Positions 1 to 14,200 of a stretch of 64,000 nucleotides of DNA are shown piece after piece. Below the pieces are notes generated by a model that saw only the letters and a list, made by a program, of their open reading frames with translations, was not told the origin of the DNA and ran no database searches. Each line of letters opens with the position of its first letter. Position 1 is the stretch's first letter. This DNA is from Mytilus californianus (taxonomy: Eukaryota; Mollusca; Bivalvia; Mytilida; Mytilidae). Made by a program: the position numbers and the translations under genes. The stretch is taken from positions 80,071,955-80,135,954 of the forward strand of contig NW_026262581.1 in assembly GCF_021869535.1 (NCBI RefSeq). The letters are read 5' to 3'.

Positions 1-875
1 TATGGAAATTTGTCACAATATGAGATATAAATATAAAGGGAACTGCATTAAGTACATTATTTATACTTTACTTTTATATGTGCACTTGTTTTCAGAATAA
101 GGACGGATTATTTTCATGTAACATTAAAGACACAAACAAGCTTCTAACTTTCTAATGCCTGGCTGATATATTTTCTATCCCTCCAAGCTCCCCCTTCCCC
201 AAAAATAGAACCTTGTTTGAGAACTTTAATATTGAAATCAATGTGTTTATTTCATCATCAAACAAAGCACTTGTAAACATTACATAGGACTTATTTACTT
301 TTTTCAAACGTTTTATATTCTCAAGTGATTCTTAACATAGGGTTATATCTTAAGTTTTAATCACATAAATTGAAAGCAAAGACAATTTACCAATAAAATA
401 TAATTAATATCATACTTACAACTGAATGTCTACAAATTTCTAGGAAGGAATCAGCTGTTAGATATTGCTACAAAAAATATAACTCTAGTTTTAATACAAA
501 ACCACAGCCTTGATAATGATATCATCCGTGATTTAGCCGAAACATAAAATTAGTTCAAAATACAATTCAGTTTTTCTTTTAAATGCAAACATATCAACAA
601 AAAGTTGAAGCAACCATACTGGTATACCATAGATACCAACATCTGTTGAGCCCCATATATTTCATATAAATAGGGAGCAAACACAGTTCTGGTATGTCCT
701 TAAATACCAAGTCCAATGCCTAAGGTAGATATGTGGATAAGAAAATTGATAATACTACTGCATAGCAATCTAGCTACACAATACAATGCAAGTTTTTATT
801 TTTGTGAACCCTATCCATAGCAATTTTAGCAATGATAAAAACATCACAGAATTTTTCAGTATATTGAATACTCAC
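1..875. other. Intron sequence, nothing recognised
   Basis: AT-rich DNA downstream of the last visible exon of the minus-strand gene. I see no further exon, repeat or regulatory signal. Confidence 0.5.
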
Positions 876-1061
876 CTCAATGAATGGTATCAAGGCTGAA
901 CCATCCAACACAGTAAACATATCCTCAACAGGGTCTATAACTGCGGTCTGACCTGTGTCTGGCTCTGGTTGACTTCCTAATGTTCGAGGTTTTAACTGTG
1001 GTGCATGATTTGTATATAATAATTTTAGTTCTTCTAGAATCTTGTGTAAAACAGTTTCTAC
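876..1061 (-). CDS. UBC-like gene, exon 17
   Basis: Encodes 62 residues starting VETVLHKILEELKLLYTNHA and ending VLDGSALIPFIE. The end resembles the helical-repeat region of BIRC6 that precedes its UBC domain. Acceptor TTTCAG, donor GTGAGT. The protein must continue past the left edge. Confidence 0.9.
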
Positions 1062-4000
1062 CTGAAAGGAGAAATATATACCAATCAAAGCGCTTGTGAG
1101 CACTGATGGGTAAAGATTGCTTTCATTTTGCATTGTTTTGAATATTTTGAATTGGAGTTATCTTACTAGGTAGAACAGATAAATTTATACTCCAGCACTA
1201 ATTATGTAATCTAAAATAAAATAGTTTTCTGTCTCGCTTGGTATTATGATGCAACACTAGGGGAAAAAAATAAAAAACTAAAAAAACAAAGCTGTACTTC
1301 ACTAAGCTACTAATTCCTGCACATATTATCACTCATAAATAATTTCCAACACATGAATTTTGTTTTAAAAAAAATCCAAAATGGTAAGCATAAACAAATT
1401 AGTGCATACAGATAGTTTAGGAATGTTAAACAATGAATGATAAAAACTGCTACTTTTCCTTTTTCCAAACTCAACTAGGTAACAAACCTTATTATCCTTT
1501 TCTTTCTGTGCTGCTATATAAGCATTTATATCCCATTCTAAAATACAGAAGTGTTAAGCAGAAATATATAAAAAAAACTATGTGAATATGTTACTACTAA
1601 GCAATTACCATTTTAAGCTTTTTTTTAACAACAACAAAATTCATTCTCTAAAAAATTTCCAATGAAACACTTCTATTCTGCATAACAGCAAAGTTATTTT
1701 ATCAAAAATGTTTTAAAATATTAAATTGCCATAATAAATAAAGGCCTATGTAGCAAGTATCATATATACAATCTTTTATAAGTATCAATATTTCTATATC
1801 GAATCATAAAGGTTACTCCCTTCCCTCAACAACCTCTTCAGTAAATAACTAACCTGATCTATAATGATGTCCATACCCTGTACCTTATCTCTTCCCCTCA
1901 ACAACCTCCTCAGTAAATAACTAACCTGATCTATAATGATGTTCATACCCTGTACCTTATCTCTTCCCCTCAACAACCTCCTCAGTAAATAACTAACCTG
2001 ATCTATAATGATGTCCATACCCAGTACCTTATCTCTTCCCCTCAACAACCTCCTCAGTAAATAACTAACCTGATCTATAATGATGTCCATACCTTGTAAT
2101 TTATCTCTTCCCCTCAACAACCTCCTCAGTAAATAACTAACCTGATCTATAATGATGTCCATACCCTGTACCTTTTGCCCAGTACTCTGGTTTATTTTTG
2201 CCAGCAGGTCCTCCTGACTTATCAGGCTAAAAAAAGTATAAAATTCAAAACATCCTTTTACAATGGTTTTTTAGTTCAATTCTTTGTAAGGCATATCTTT
2301 ATTAAAATCTATGTTGAAGTTCATAAAAAAGTCGTTTAAAACTACAAATAAATTGCATCAGACATTTAGAAAAAAAAGGTTTCAACATCATATCCAAATA
2401 ATTATTCCAACTGATGCAATGACAACATTTGCAAAATATATTTAAAACTGTGATGTTGAACCTATTCCTCTGTAATGCCAAAATTTGGAACCATTTTTGT
2501 GATTACAGAGATTTTCAAATTACTTTAAAGATCTTTTGTTGAACTTCTGTTTACAAAAAAAGGTGTTTGAAAGTTTGGATAAAGATATATTTCAAGTCAT
2601 TTCAGCAATATTTCTGGACAATGTCTGTTTCATAACTTACTGGTGTGTTAGGCTTGTTGGTTCTCTGTTCTGTCAGCTGACTGATATCCATATCATACAG
2701 GTAATTAACACGTGGATTCACTTCGCTCACCTGAAATTAATTTCATACAAATAAAGTAAATGCAACTTAACAGACATGATAAGAAATAAATGAGAAGTGA
2801 TGATAACCTCTTTTATACTGGCCAGAGTCACATTATTAACTCACAACAGTCAACAGGAAAAACTTGTTAAAGCTATTCAAACCCATTATCTTGACTCAGA
2901 GCCAGTGAGTATTTTGCTCTTATAATGACAACCACAGAAGCATGCAATAAATAACAGTTTCACCTTTCTAATGTATGTTTCTGTAAAACCTTGACACTAA
3001 ACTTACCAGAGCAAGTGTTAAGAGATGATGTTCTATTTCAACATATGCTCCATATGGGTATTTCAGTAAATCATTCCTTGGACTGTTTACTTCTAACCTA
3101 CAACACAAGTTATAAAATAAGATTTACTGAAATTACTTACATAAAACATAAACCAAAATGAACAAATAGCTGAATGTTCACTTACATATATTGTAAAAAA
3201 GTGTCATACTAAAGTTCCTATCCAGCTACATTGAATGGATGTTGTCTATTTATAAATATAAAAATAAGAAGATGCGGTATGATTGTCAATGAGACAATTC
3301 TCCATAAGAGACCAAATGACACAGAAATTAACAACTATAGGTCACCGTATGGCCTTCAACAATGAGCAAAGCCCATACCACATAGTCATTTGTATATTAT
3401 GCCAAAGACATGTCAACATAAAATTCCAAATGACCTGATGCCATTAAATAAACTTCTTGTTCTTATTCTTTGTTCTAACCAGTTGGATATTTTTTAATAA
3501 AACACTCCTTAGTTTTGATTTTATTGTCACATGCAATTTCCCACCACTTCTTATGGATGTCTTTAATATATTATAAAATTAAAACATGATATATTAGTGT
3601 AAAAGTCTAGCAGATACTCAAATTGCAAAGGATTTCACAATATCATGTTTTTCTACTGTAAAATGGAAATAGTTTCATCACAAAATACTCTTTTTCCTCA
3701 ACACTTTAAATTCATCCTGTGGTTGATCCCCACTACTGCTGAGGAACTTTAATTTGGATGGCAACATATATATTACCTGGCCCATTGCTGAAGAAATGTT
3801 TTGATATCCTGTATGACAGATTTCATATCCTTTGTAGGGATCCAGTAAGACAATTTCAACATCTCCATATTAGTTACTCTTTGCATCATTGAACACTACA
3901 AGGAAGATATAAATATAACTAAATGCCTTATGTCATAGACAGGGCTTCCAAAAAATAATTGAGGCAGCCGAACATTTTTGTTTTATCCCGATTTCAATGT

Positions 4001-5187
4001 CTTAAGACTTATTAACAAAAGGCAATCATGGTAAACAGTTGGCATCATATAAACAAAGATTGACATACTTTTGATATAAATTCAATGTTCTCATGTAAAC
4101 TGTTAAATTGACAGTGCATCATTCGAAGTGTGCAACATCAGCATACTAATATCTGCATAAGACTCTTCATTTGTGCAAAATTTCACTGTAAAAAAATTGA
4201 CTTTCGATTTTAAAAAGTACATTTTCCTAATACCGGATGTTGACTTGACCATGGTAAAACACGGACCAGAGCAGGTTATGTAAAATCCATGTACGTTTTC
4301 AAAGCACAATTGAGTTTAAGTATCTCTTTCCACGTAATTTCTTCAAGAAAATACTCCTAATTCCTAACTGATTTGGACCATGACCCCCAAAATCGATCCC
4401 AACCTTCCTGTTGAAGTATCGAACCTTGTGCTAAAATCTAATAGAGATCCATACATACACTTATACACAAGTTATTGTCCTAAAACAAGAAAAATGCTTG
4501 TTTTTGGCCCCTAATTACTAAACAGCTATGACAATAACCCCAAAATCAATCCCAAACTTCCTATTGTGGTATGGAACTTTGTGCTAAAATTTCATAGAGA
4601 TCCTTACATAAATTTTTGTCTGTGAACAAGAAAAATGCTTGTTTTTGGTCCCTTTTTGGCCCTTCATTTCTAAAAAGCTATGACAACAAGCATTCTGAGA
4701 GTATTGCCTGGCAATATATAGTCCCCTACCGGTTAAAAATTCATTGTACTATAACAAAATGCTAACTTGATCTATAACTTGTCATGGTGTTAACTATATA
4801 ACAAATATCAAGTCAATATCTTCAAGCATGAAGAAAAAAAATGTGGAAAATTGATTATTTGAGTGAATTTTTGAAGTCCAAGGACCATAACTCTGCACAA
4901 AATTATCAGACTGGAACAAAATTCGAACTTGATCTGTAACTTGTCATGATAAAACTTTTTACCAATTATCAAATCAATATCTTCAAGCATGACAAAAAAA
5001 AAGTGTTGAAAACTGATTATTTGAGTGAATTTTCTAAGTTTAAGGACCATAACTCTGCACAAAATCGTAAGACCAGAACAAAATTCGAACATGATCTGAC
5101 ATTTGTCATGATTAAACAGTACACCAAATATCAAATCAATATCTTCAAGCTCAAAGAAAAAAGTGTGGAAAACTGATTTGCCGGACT

Positions 5188-5233
<46 letters not shown>

Positions 5234-8200
5234 TGGACAGACGGAGTGCAAACCTAAAGTCCCCTCGACTTCGTCGGTAGGGGACTAATAACCCCAAAAA
5301 TCAATCCCAACCTACCTATTGTGGTATGGAACCTTCTGCTAAAATTTCCTAGAGGTTCATAAACTTATACTCAAGTTATTGTCTGTGAACCAAAATGTCT
5401 TCGGACGACAACGCAGACATCTCCATAGCATAATAAGAACACAAATATTTTGAGAACGTATAAAAAGGAGTTAAGAGGAATTAAGATGTGCAAACAATTG
5501 GTTTTTTTTTCACCATGTATCACTAAAGTCAATAATTGTATTACGTGGGAAATAATAAGTGGTAGCAAGTTTTTTAATAATCAAATACACATACATTAAC
5601 ATATATCTGTGTTGTATTGTTAGTAAAATGTTTACAAGGGTTAACTGTACCTGAAGTCTTGGCCTCATCACTTTGACTAGAGGTGGATAAAATGGATACA
5701 AATCTATTTCAAATGTCTGAAAAAAAGTCAAATAAAACTGTAGGTTGTAGTAATTTCATTTAACATATGTTGAATAAACTGCTTTGCTGAGCGCAGTTGG
5801 ATACACCCGCAGAGGTCCAACCCTGAACAGTTGGGGCAAAAATGGACACAATATTCAAGCTTGATACAGGTCTGAATTTGGATTGTATTAAATATTTGAC
5901 ATATTATAGGTTTCTGAATAAATGCAGTCAAAGAACTTGAAATTGGTTATATGAATTGAATTTATATACTATTAAAGATTTCTTGCTGTTGTGCAAAACA
6001 CTGTGCTGTTGCGCAATACTTAGTAAATCTGTTGTCAGACTATAAACAATTAAAGTTCAATTAATTCTCAATGTCATATTAGAAATTTATGAAAATGTAA
6101 AGGGAGCTTACATCAATAGATATAAACAATTCACCAAAGTTTCATGAGAATTGCTGATAGCATTTTTGAGTTATTGTCCGAAAACTGGAAAATCCCCCCT
6201 TTTTTAATGAATAAAACCCCATAACTCAGAAATGTAAAATGTAAAATTTATAAAATTCGAAACGGAGCTTACATCAATAGATATAAACAATTCACCAAAG
6301 TTTCATAAGAACTGCTGAAAGCATTTTTGATTTTTTGTCAGAAAACTGGAAAATCCCCCTTTTTTTAATTAAAAAAACTCCATAACTCGGAAACGTAACA
6401 TCTAAAATTTATAAAAAACAAAAGGGAGCTCACGTCAATAGATATAAACAATTCACCAAAGTTTTATACAAATTGGTTAAAGCGTTTTTGAGTTAATGTC
6501 CAACATGTTGACGACGGACGGACAGACGGACAACGGTATACCATAATACGTCCCGTCAACGGGCGTATAAAAATTGTTGTTTTATGTAAAAGTATGTAAA
6601 TATGAAAAAAACTTTTTCAAATAAGCATAATCATTCTGTTATGATATCCATGTATTTTTTAAATTTAAAGATTTAAAGAGTATCTTTTATGAATGTATAT
6701 GTTTTTTTTTTAATTAACAATTATTATACATTACCATTTCTAATTCTATATAATTGTATCCAAATTTGGACTGAATCTGCTGGAGATCATCAGCTAAACC
6801 ACTGGAAATATATAAATTTTACAATTGTAGAAAACATATATAGGATGTATGGATAGGTAGAGGTTTAACTTCAAACAAGTAATCTTTCAATTATTATCTT
6901 ATCTAACAAATATGCAGTTGTCTAAATGTCTATATATTGGAATTGTTTTTTTGTATTTTAACATATGTTTGTCTGGCAAATTGACAGTATCATTTTAAAT
7001 GTCTTTTCCACTAATAGTCAGTAATTTGATGGTATTATCTATCCATTGAAGCACAAAGATACGGGACAACATTTAACAGTCACCAAGTAAAGAATTCTTA
7101 AACCCATGCTAGAGTCTGTCTTTATCTTGCAGCGAGATTGAAGCTTTTGATGCATATTGAAGGCCGCACTGTGACTTGTGTGTTGTTTCTATGCTTTGGG
7201 TTTTATTTAGTAAATGAAAATAACACTTTGTAAATGTGTGCGTCCACAGTGCTTTTCTGGATTTACTTTCATCAGGAGTGAACACACCCAAAAAATTGCA
7301 AGACAAGGATTTATAAATACTTGAATACTTGAGGAGTTATATGACAAAAAGGGATATATTTACAAATGATTTAATTTTGGTTGTAACACGTCTTTTGATT
7401 GGCTGAAAGTTTTTTGTCTATCAGCTCATAGACATAATATTGTCATGTGACCGTGACGTCATCAGCGTTCTTTCATCATTTGCTCCTTAAAAATGGAATT
7501 TATTAAATTATAAGGAATGACTGTATTATTGTTTCTGTCTATTCGAAATAACCTCAAAAATGTGGTGCACACTTTGAAATAACATGCTACGCTTGTTATT
7601 CAGTGTGCACCACATTTTTTATGTTATTTCTCCATAGACAGAAAAAATATTACAGTCATTCCTTAAATATTGACAGGTAATTAGCTAAAATCATTATTAT
7701 GACATTTCTATATTATTTAATGTATAACTCCATATCATGACAATTCAACTTCTGTCAGGTGAAAGGAGAACAATAACATTTTCCTCAGAATTTGAATAAA
7801 AATATTTATAATTTTTCAATTATGCTTTTTTTCTGAATTACAAAAACAGCACTTTTAAGATACAAAATTATATGAAAGGGAGATAACTCAGAAAGTTGTT
7901 GCAAAATTGGTTACAATGTACACAAAAAGAGTTTTGGAATCATAAAGTAAATCAATCATATTATTTATGAATAATTAAAATAAGTACATAGGTGTCAATT
8001 TTATACAAATTTAACAAAAGAACTGTAGATTTTGTGGTATTAACCAGATTATTGAGTCTAATTTTTGTAGTTATGTCTGCTTACATACTTGGAATAATCT
8101 AAATTTAAACTGTGTGAAATTTACATCTATAAGACTGAATTCAAATAATATGAATAAGTCAAAAGAAATGTGTGAAAGTGCACAGACAATCAGCTAATAA

Positions 8201-11200
8201 ATTAATCCCTTCTAATACTTGACATTGAAATGTATTGTAATTACCATTCAGCATCAAAATGAAAGATTTTAACTCTCCAGTTGTATATATTATCTTCTAT
8301 AGGCTCTGCTGTAAAACTTAATTCCTGAAGAAGAAAAATGTAAATTCTATAAAATTATATTTGGTCCCTTAAAATTCATATAAAGTGTAACATATATACA
8401 TTAGTTCATATTATTTTTCATTTCAGTCTTTTAACCAATGCATTACCCATGGGAATTTTATGTGGTCCACAGGATGTTATATAATATTCTGGGTCAAATC
8501 ATTGTGATAAGTGCATGTAATTTTTTCAAATGAACAAATGGATATAGATAAAATTGTTTAAAATACATTTTGTAATATGTGAACTCTTTATAATTTCCTG
8601 AATATTTTAACTATCTTCACTCTGCATCAATTCATGAACAGGAAATCATGCATTTAAATAAAATTGAATCTTGCACAACTTGCCACAGGCTGCATCTGAT
8701 ATAACTAATTAACTATCTCCTTTGAAAGGGTTGGTCTGATGTGGATAATTTGCTATAACATCTAATGATATCAAACCTTTATTAATCCTTAAAGCCGAGG
8801 CCAAAAACAATTATATTTCTGTTTCCTTCTTCCTACGATTTAAAATAGGGTCTGGTCAGTTGGTCAGATTGAAATATTTTTCTTATCAACAAAATCCCGA
8901 AAAAACACATGTTTTCAGTCCCATTCAGATTTACTCTACCTTTCAATTAATGTGCTTTCACATATTGAATGATGAAACTTTACCAATTTTTATGACAATT
9001 TGTAACTCTATTTCGGTCAATTTTTTTCCACAAAATTTACTAAATAAATCAGTAGAAAAAGGATTTGTAGTCTACTCTTATGACACAAAACCATGCTTCA
9101 TAAATAATTTACTAAGTAAATCAGTAGAAAAAGGATTCGTAGTCTACTCTTATGACACAAATAAATATTTTTTTTGGCAAGGGAATAAAATATTTTAGGG
9201 GCAGCGATCATATAAAGGATCAGCTTGGAGGCAGGAAACAAGACACATACATTTTTTTGGTGTTATGGTCTTTGTAATTTCAATTCCTAATTCAATAAAC
9301 ATGCATTCAAAATGCAAATGTTTACATATATATTTCAATAAATGTAAATTTCAAACAAGTTTAAAGCTTACCTGTTCTTCTTCCATGATTCTGACAAGAT
9401 CATTGGTTAATATCCCTGCTGCAGCATTGCTGGTAAATATGTTCTCTGCTGGTTTTTTATCCATACTACTGGCTCCTGAAAAAAAATCTCTATTTGTTAA
9501 ATAACATGGCTGTGACCACTGAAGCATTTGTGCCACAAATTTTAAAGATAAAACATAATATATGCAAACAGCGTGAGAAATGAAGAAAACTGACAGAACA
9601 ATAACATCAATCAACTTTCTTAAAAAAGGTATATACATATATAGCAGATAAAGGACAGTTTTAGGAAAAATTAAAATATTTTTTTAGGACAATTTAAGCC
9701 TTAAAAAAAAATCTTTAAAGCTAATTCCTGATGAAGTATTATTTGATCAGTGATAATCAAATTAGTGAACCTAAGAACTGTCAAATAATTAAGTCTCATT
9801 TCTGTTTATACTCAATTCTAACATGACGTTCTTCAAACGCTTTGAGTACACACCCGTGGTAAAATATGAATATATTGTTTGGGCTGTTCCAATCGTACAC
9901 CCGCGTCATATGTTTTTTTATGAATGAGCTACCCGACGTCATAGAACGATGACGTAAGAATATTAGCATTTTACGGGAAAATACACGCTTGTGAAACCGA
10001 AAATCATCACAACAAGGAAACGTAAACAAACAATGCAAAAATGTGTTATATAAGCCATTTTTGTATACATATAAGACATATAAGTACAATTATCATTTAG
10101 ATTCATCCAAACCTATCTAAACGAGTTATTGTAAATAGTTTAAGCATGTCATTTATTCAGTTTGCTCCGGTCTTTTACGTCAATTTAATAGTGCGTTTAT
10201 TTATGGGAACGGCAAATAATGTCTTCATCTAGAGCGCTTCGATCCAAAACAATTGCCGTATTTGTCCTATTAGAATCAAAATAATTCATGGGGGCTTGAA
10301 TATATCGTGATTTTACCACGGGTTGTCCCTTTATGCCGATATTTTACCCCTTGCTATCGCTCAGGGTAAAATATTTGTCATAAAGGGACAACCCGTGGTA
10401 AAATCACGATATATTCAAGCCCCCATGAATTATTTCTTAATTCTAGTTGTCACAATCCCGTCCTCCTTTCCTAGACTGTGATATCATCTAATGTGACTTA
10501 TTACAGAATTCATAATGCAATGAGCAACATGACAGGTGCCACATGTTGAGCAGGATCTGCTTATCCTTCCAGAGAAAGTGCTGCTCAGTCTTTAGTTTTC
10601 TATGTGGTGTTTTTTTTAGATTGTTTGTTTTCTCTTAGTAGTTTTTCACATTTTGCCAAGGTATTGTGATTTTTATAAATTTATGATTCTTGATTGTCCT
10701 ATGATATGTTCCGGCTCTTTTTTCATATTGTATTTTTTAAGAAATCTCTGAAAGGGGTTTTACCTTGCGAAAGCTTTGCCTTTTTCATCTGGTCTCTTAT
10801 TTCTGCCTCTTTCTGAGCCCACCGTTTCTGGAATAACAGAATTATCTCAATATATAAAACTTTATAATGAAATTGAAATGACTACCAAATGTGTCACAAC
10901 AAAAGTGTCTGAATTAAATAGTATGAAGTTTTCTAGAAAACACCAGATTTATCAAAATGATTTGTATGTATTCCAGTGTTCTCCCCAGAAATTTTGGATA
11001 GCATCACATTTGGCGTAAAAAAATAAACTGTATTTTTTTTCAATGTCATTTGACGCGTTGCAGCGATGCTCTATTTCCTTTATGTTATATATGTTTATAT
11101 TGTTCAATTCATAACTGAGAATACAATTAAACTTTAACCATGATGACAGTTGTTTCAGTTTATGTTTTCTATATTCATTTATAGTTACAGAATTATTTTT

Positions 11201-14200
11201 TTCCTCTTGGGCCAAATAAAAATATATGTGTGGTTCCAGTTACCCTACCTACTCAACTAAATGAATGAATGAATGAATGAATGGTTTATTATAGTACAAC
11301 CTGTATATATACAATACTAAATATCTAGTAAAAAAAAAGAACTGGTTTTTATATAAAAAGAGAAGAGAAAGTATCATATAGCAATAAAATTTCAATTAAA
11401 AAACTTTTTTCATCATCATGTCTATGAAATTCATTGTTTCATGGTACTCAATGAATTAGTCCCAGTTGTTTCTTTATATCAAAATGATATATATTTTTAA
11501 CAAAGTTAAGCTAATTTAGTCAGTATATTAAAACGATGTATTTTCAAAAAGAATACTTTTAGCAAAGATATCTAATAAATAGTCTGTTAATGCATGTGGA
11601 ATGCGTAGTTTTCTCTTTTGCGATCATTTTTTTCTGTCTACTGTGCCATTTGTGCATCTGTAGTTATTATCGTAAAAATGCGAAATTTTGTCATATCTGG
11701 TCCGGTTCCGATCCGTAGTTTACAAAAATATTTCAATGGCGGCGCAAGAAAAATTTACGAAAATAAACAATGTTTGACAAGAGATTGGGAATGAATATGA
11801 CGCTTTTAATGCATTAAATGGATGAAACATTAACTAAAGCCAATTATGATCTCTTTCTAAAGAAGTATCAAACTTATTTAACTCAAAATCAAAATGTTTA
11901 ATATACACTCTCTATTAACTAGTAGTACAGGAAATGAAAGCAAGTAATTTTTTAAAAGTTGTAAAAATATAAGACCTAACCTCTTTTCTAAAGAGAATAA
12001 TCGTTTGTATCTTTGAATTTGAATTCTGCAAACGTAGATTTCGAATTGTTTTTCGATATTCTGATTACATTTTCATTTGCGTTTGGACCACGTGGTATTA
12101 TTCATGTCACACGTGTCAGCTTGGGGTATTCTTATCCATTCAGTTATCCCCCAAAGGGCAATTAACACCTATTTAATCACTCTAAATTGCCTCTAGATCT
12201 ATTGTCCAACTTGAAGGGATTACAATTAAAGGTGATATAATTTTTATGATCACAAGCGGTAATTAGATGAAAGTTCAAAATTTAGGACATGGTTTTGCAA
12301 TATAGAGACAAGAAAAATAGCATCCTCAAAATAATTATAGCGTCGCGGAAATTATTATAGCATCACGGGAAAAAAATATAGCATCTCGGTGCCGCAACGC
12401 TAAAACGGCCTGGAGAAACACTGTGTATTCCATCATTCAGTCTTTACCTGATGAAGGTAATTCCACAAACATGTGTTGAGCATATCAAATTTAGAACCAG
12501 TAATCATTATTTTCTAATCACTGACCATTACAGGTTTAAAAAATGAAAACAACACTTTATAAATTCCATGCGTCAGAAGCACTTTTCTGGATATACCTTC
12601 ATCAGGAATGCTCAAATCTGAATATTGAAAGCCGAGGATGTTTAAGAAACCAAACAGTTGAAGAACTATAATATCAAAAAGGACATAAAATTAATAGACA
12701 AATCCTATGGCTGTGACAAATTACCACAATAGATATACATTAATCATAATAAATTGATAAGACTTTTCATAAATTGATATACTATCATAAATTAAGCTGT
12801 GTGTTCAGGAAACTTAAGTAATGAATAAAAATGTTCACCTTTTGAAAGTTTCAAATAGCATTTGCATATACCTTCTTTCTGGCAACCTTTAAATCCCATT
12901 CTGTTGTGAAAGCATCATCGTCAGCCATCATACATTCCTATGTGATAAGAAAGTTTGAAAAATTTATAAAAATGAGGTAAATATGCACGTTACAAGAATA
13001 TAGGGGAAAATACAAGAAAACAAATAAAAGAACAGAGTTCCAATGTCCACCACAATGAATATATTTTATCTATCCAAGGTACAAGGGCAATAACAAAAAA
13101 AAACACTTTTGCTTTGTTCTTTAAAACTTTTTATAAATATCTTAGAGAAATGAAGGCTTCAGAGGAAATGCAATGCGATTTCTGTTATAATTAATATTTC
13201 CAAGGGGCATAATTCATTAAAAATATTTGATCAGCACTTATTTTAGAAAGTGTTAAAGACATTGATGATATAAACCTATAATATAAATTTCATAAAAAAT
13301 CTGGCAAGAATTGTACACATGAGAGTGCTAACAATGCAATTTTCTATATAATTAATATTTCCAAGGGGTATAACTCTTTTAAAAATAATTGATCGCCACT
13401 GATTTTCCAACTCCTCCCAAGAGTCTTGGGCTAAGACATTGCTGATATAAACCTGTGATATAAGTTTCATAAAAGTCTGGAAAGAATTGTACACATGAGA
13501 GAGCTAATGATGCAATTTTCCATATAATCAATTTTTCCAAAGGTCAATAATCTATTATCCAAATCTATAAGGTTAATATCACAGATCTGCTGCAACACAA
13601 ATAAGAACATGATGCACATGTAACTATTAAAATTATATATTTCTTTCTTCCTTACGCTTGTTATTCAAAAATTGCATTCAAGAAATCATGATATAAAAGT
13701 ACAAGTCAAAATATTAGCTCTTATATCACATATAGGACCCACATGTTTTGCTTTATGACTAAAATAAGGTCTACCGGTATATATGAATTTCAAATTTCAG
13801 AAGCATTTATCTCTATAAATAAAGTCAGCATCATTCTGCAACTCCTTCTTTATTTATGCATCTGAATCATAAGATTTTAACTTGTCTTGAGCAATATCAC
13901 AGGTGGAGCAGGAGCAGCTAAGCCATCTGCAGTACTGTGAATTCATTTATTTTCGGGGGTACCATTTTCGTGGATTTAGAAAAAATGGTATTGTCGTAGA
14001 TATTCAATTTCCTGGTGTTGCCTAAGTAAGCATACAAGCCTTTAGAAAATTTATACTTTGTTCAATATTTGAAATTGTGGTTCACCTGTTCCCACGAAAT
14101 CCACAAAAATTTAACTCCCACGAATAATTAAGAATCAACAGTATATGTGCTTTTTTATTGGGTCCATATTACCCATTCTTTTTCTGTGTAGTGTTTTGTG

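Larger units (their letters stand above)
4355..5425 (-). repeat. Array element of the TATACGACC family, interrupted
   Basis: Minus-strand run of about 160-bp units (GGGGCCAAAAA, GGTTTTGGGGTTATT-type motifs in reverse) ending in a decayed GTC-rich head near 5390-5425. It is split by a different element at 4686-5287 and has no recognisable tail. Confidence 0.8.

Noticed and set aside
1794..2162. 122-codon minus-strand frame of five MDIIIDQVSYLLRRLLRGRD repeats
   Set aside because: It is the 72-bp minisatellite read in a different frame from exon 15. The real frame stops right after the donor.
4808..5251. 147-codon frame starting MHSVCPSVCLSVCLSVCLSV
   Set aside because: Translation of the (GACA)n microsatellite and array units of a mobile element.
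9265..9638. Overlapping plus and minus frames around 9372-9475
   Set aside because: Only the minus exon 8 (9372-9475), bounded by splice sites, is supported. The flanking codons are intron.
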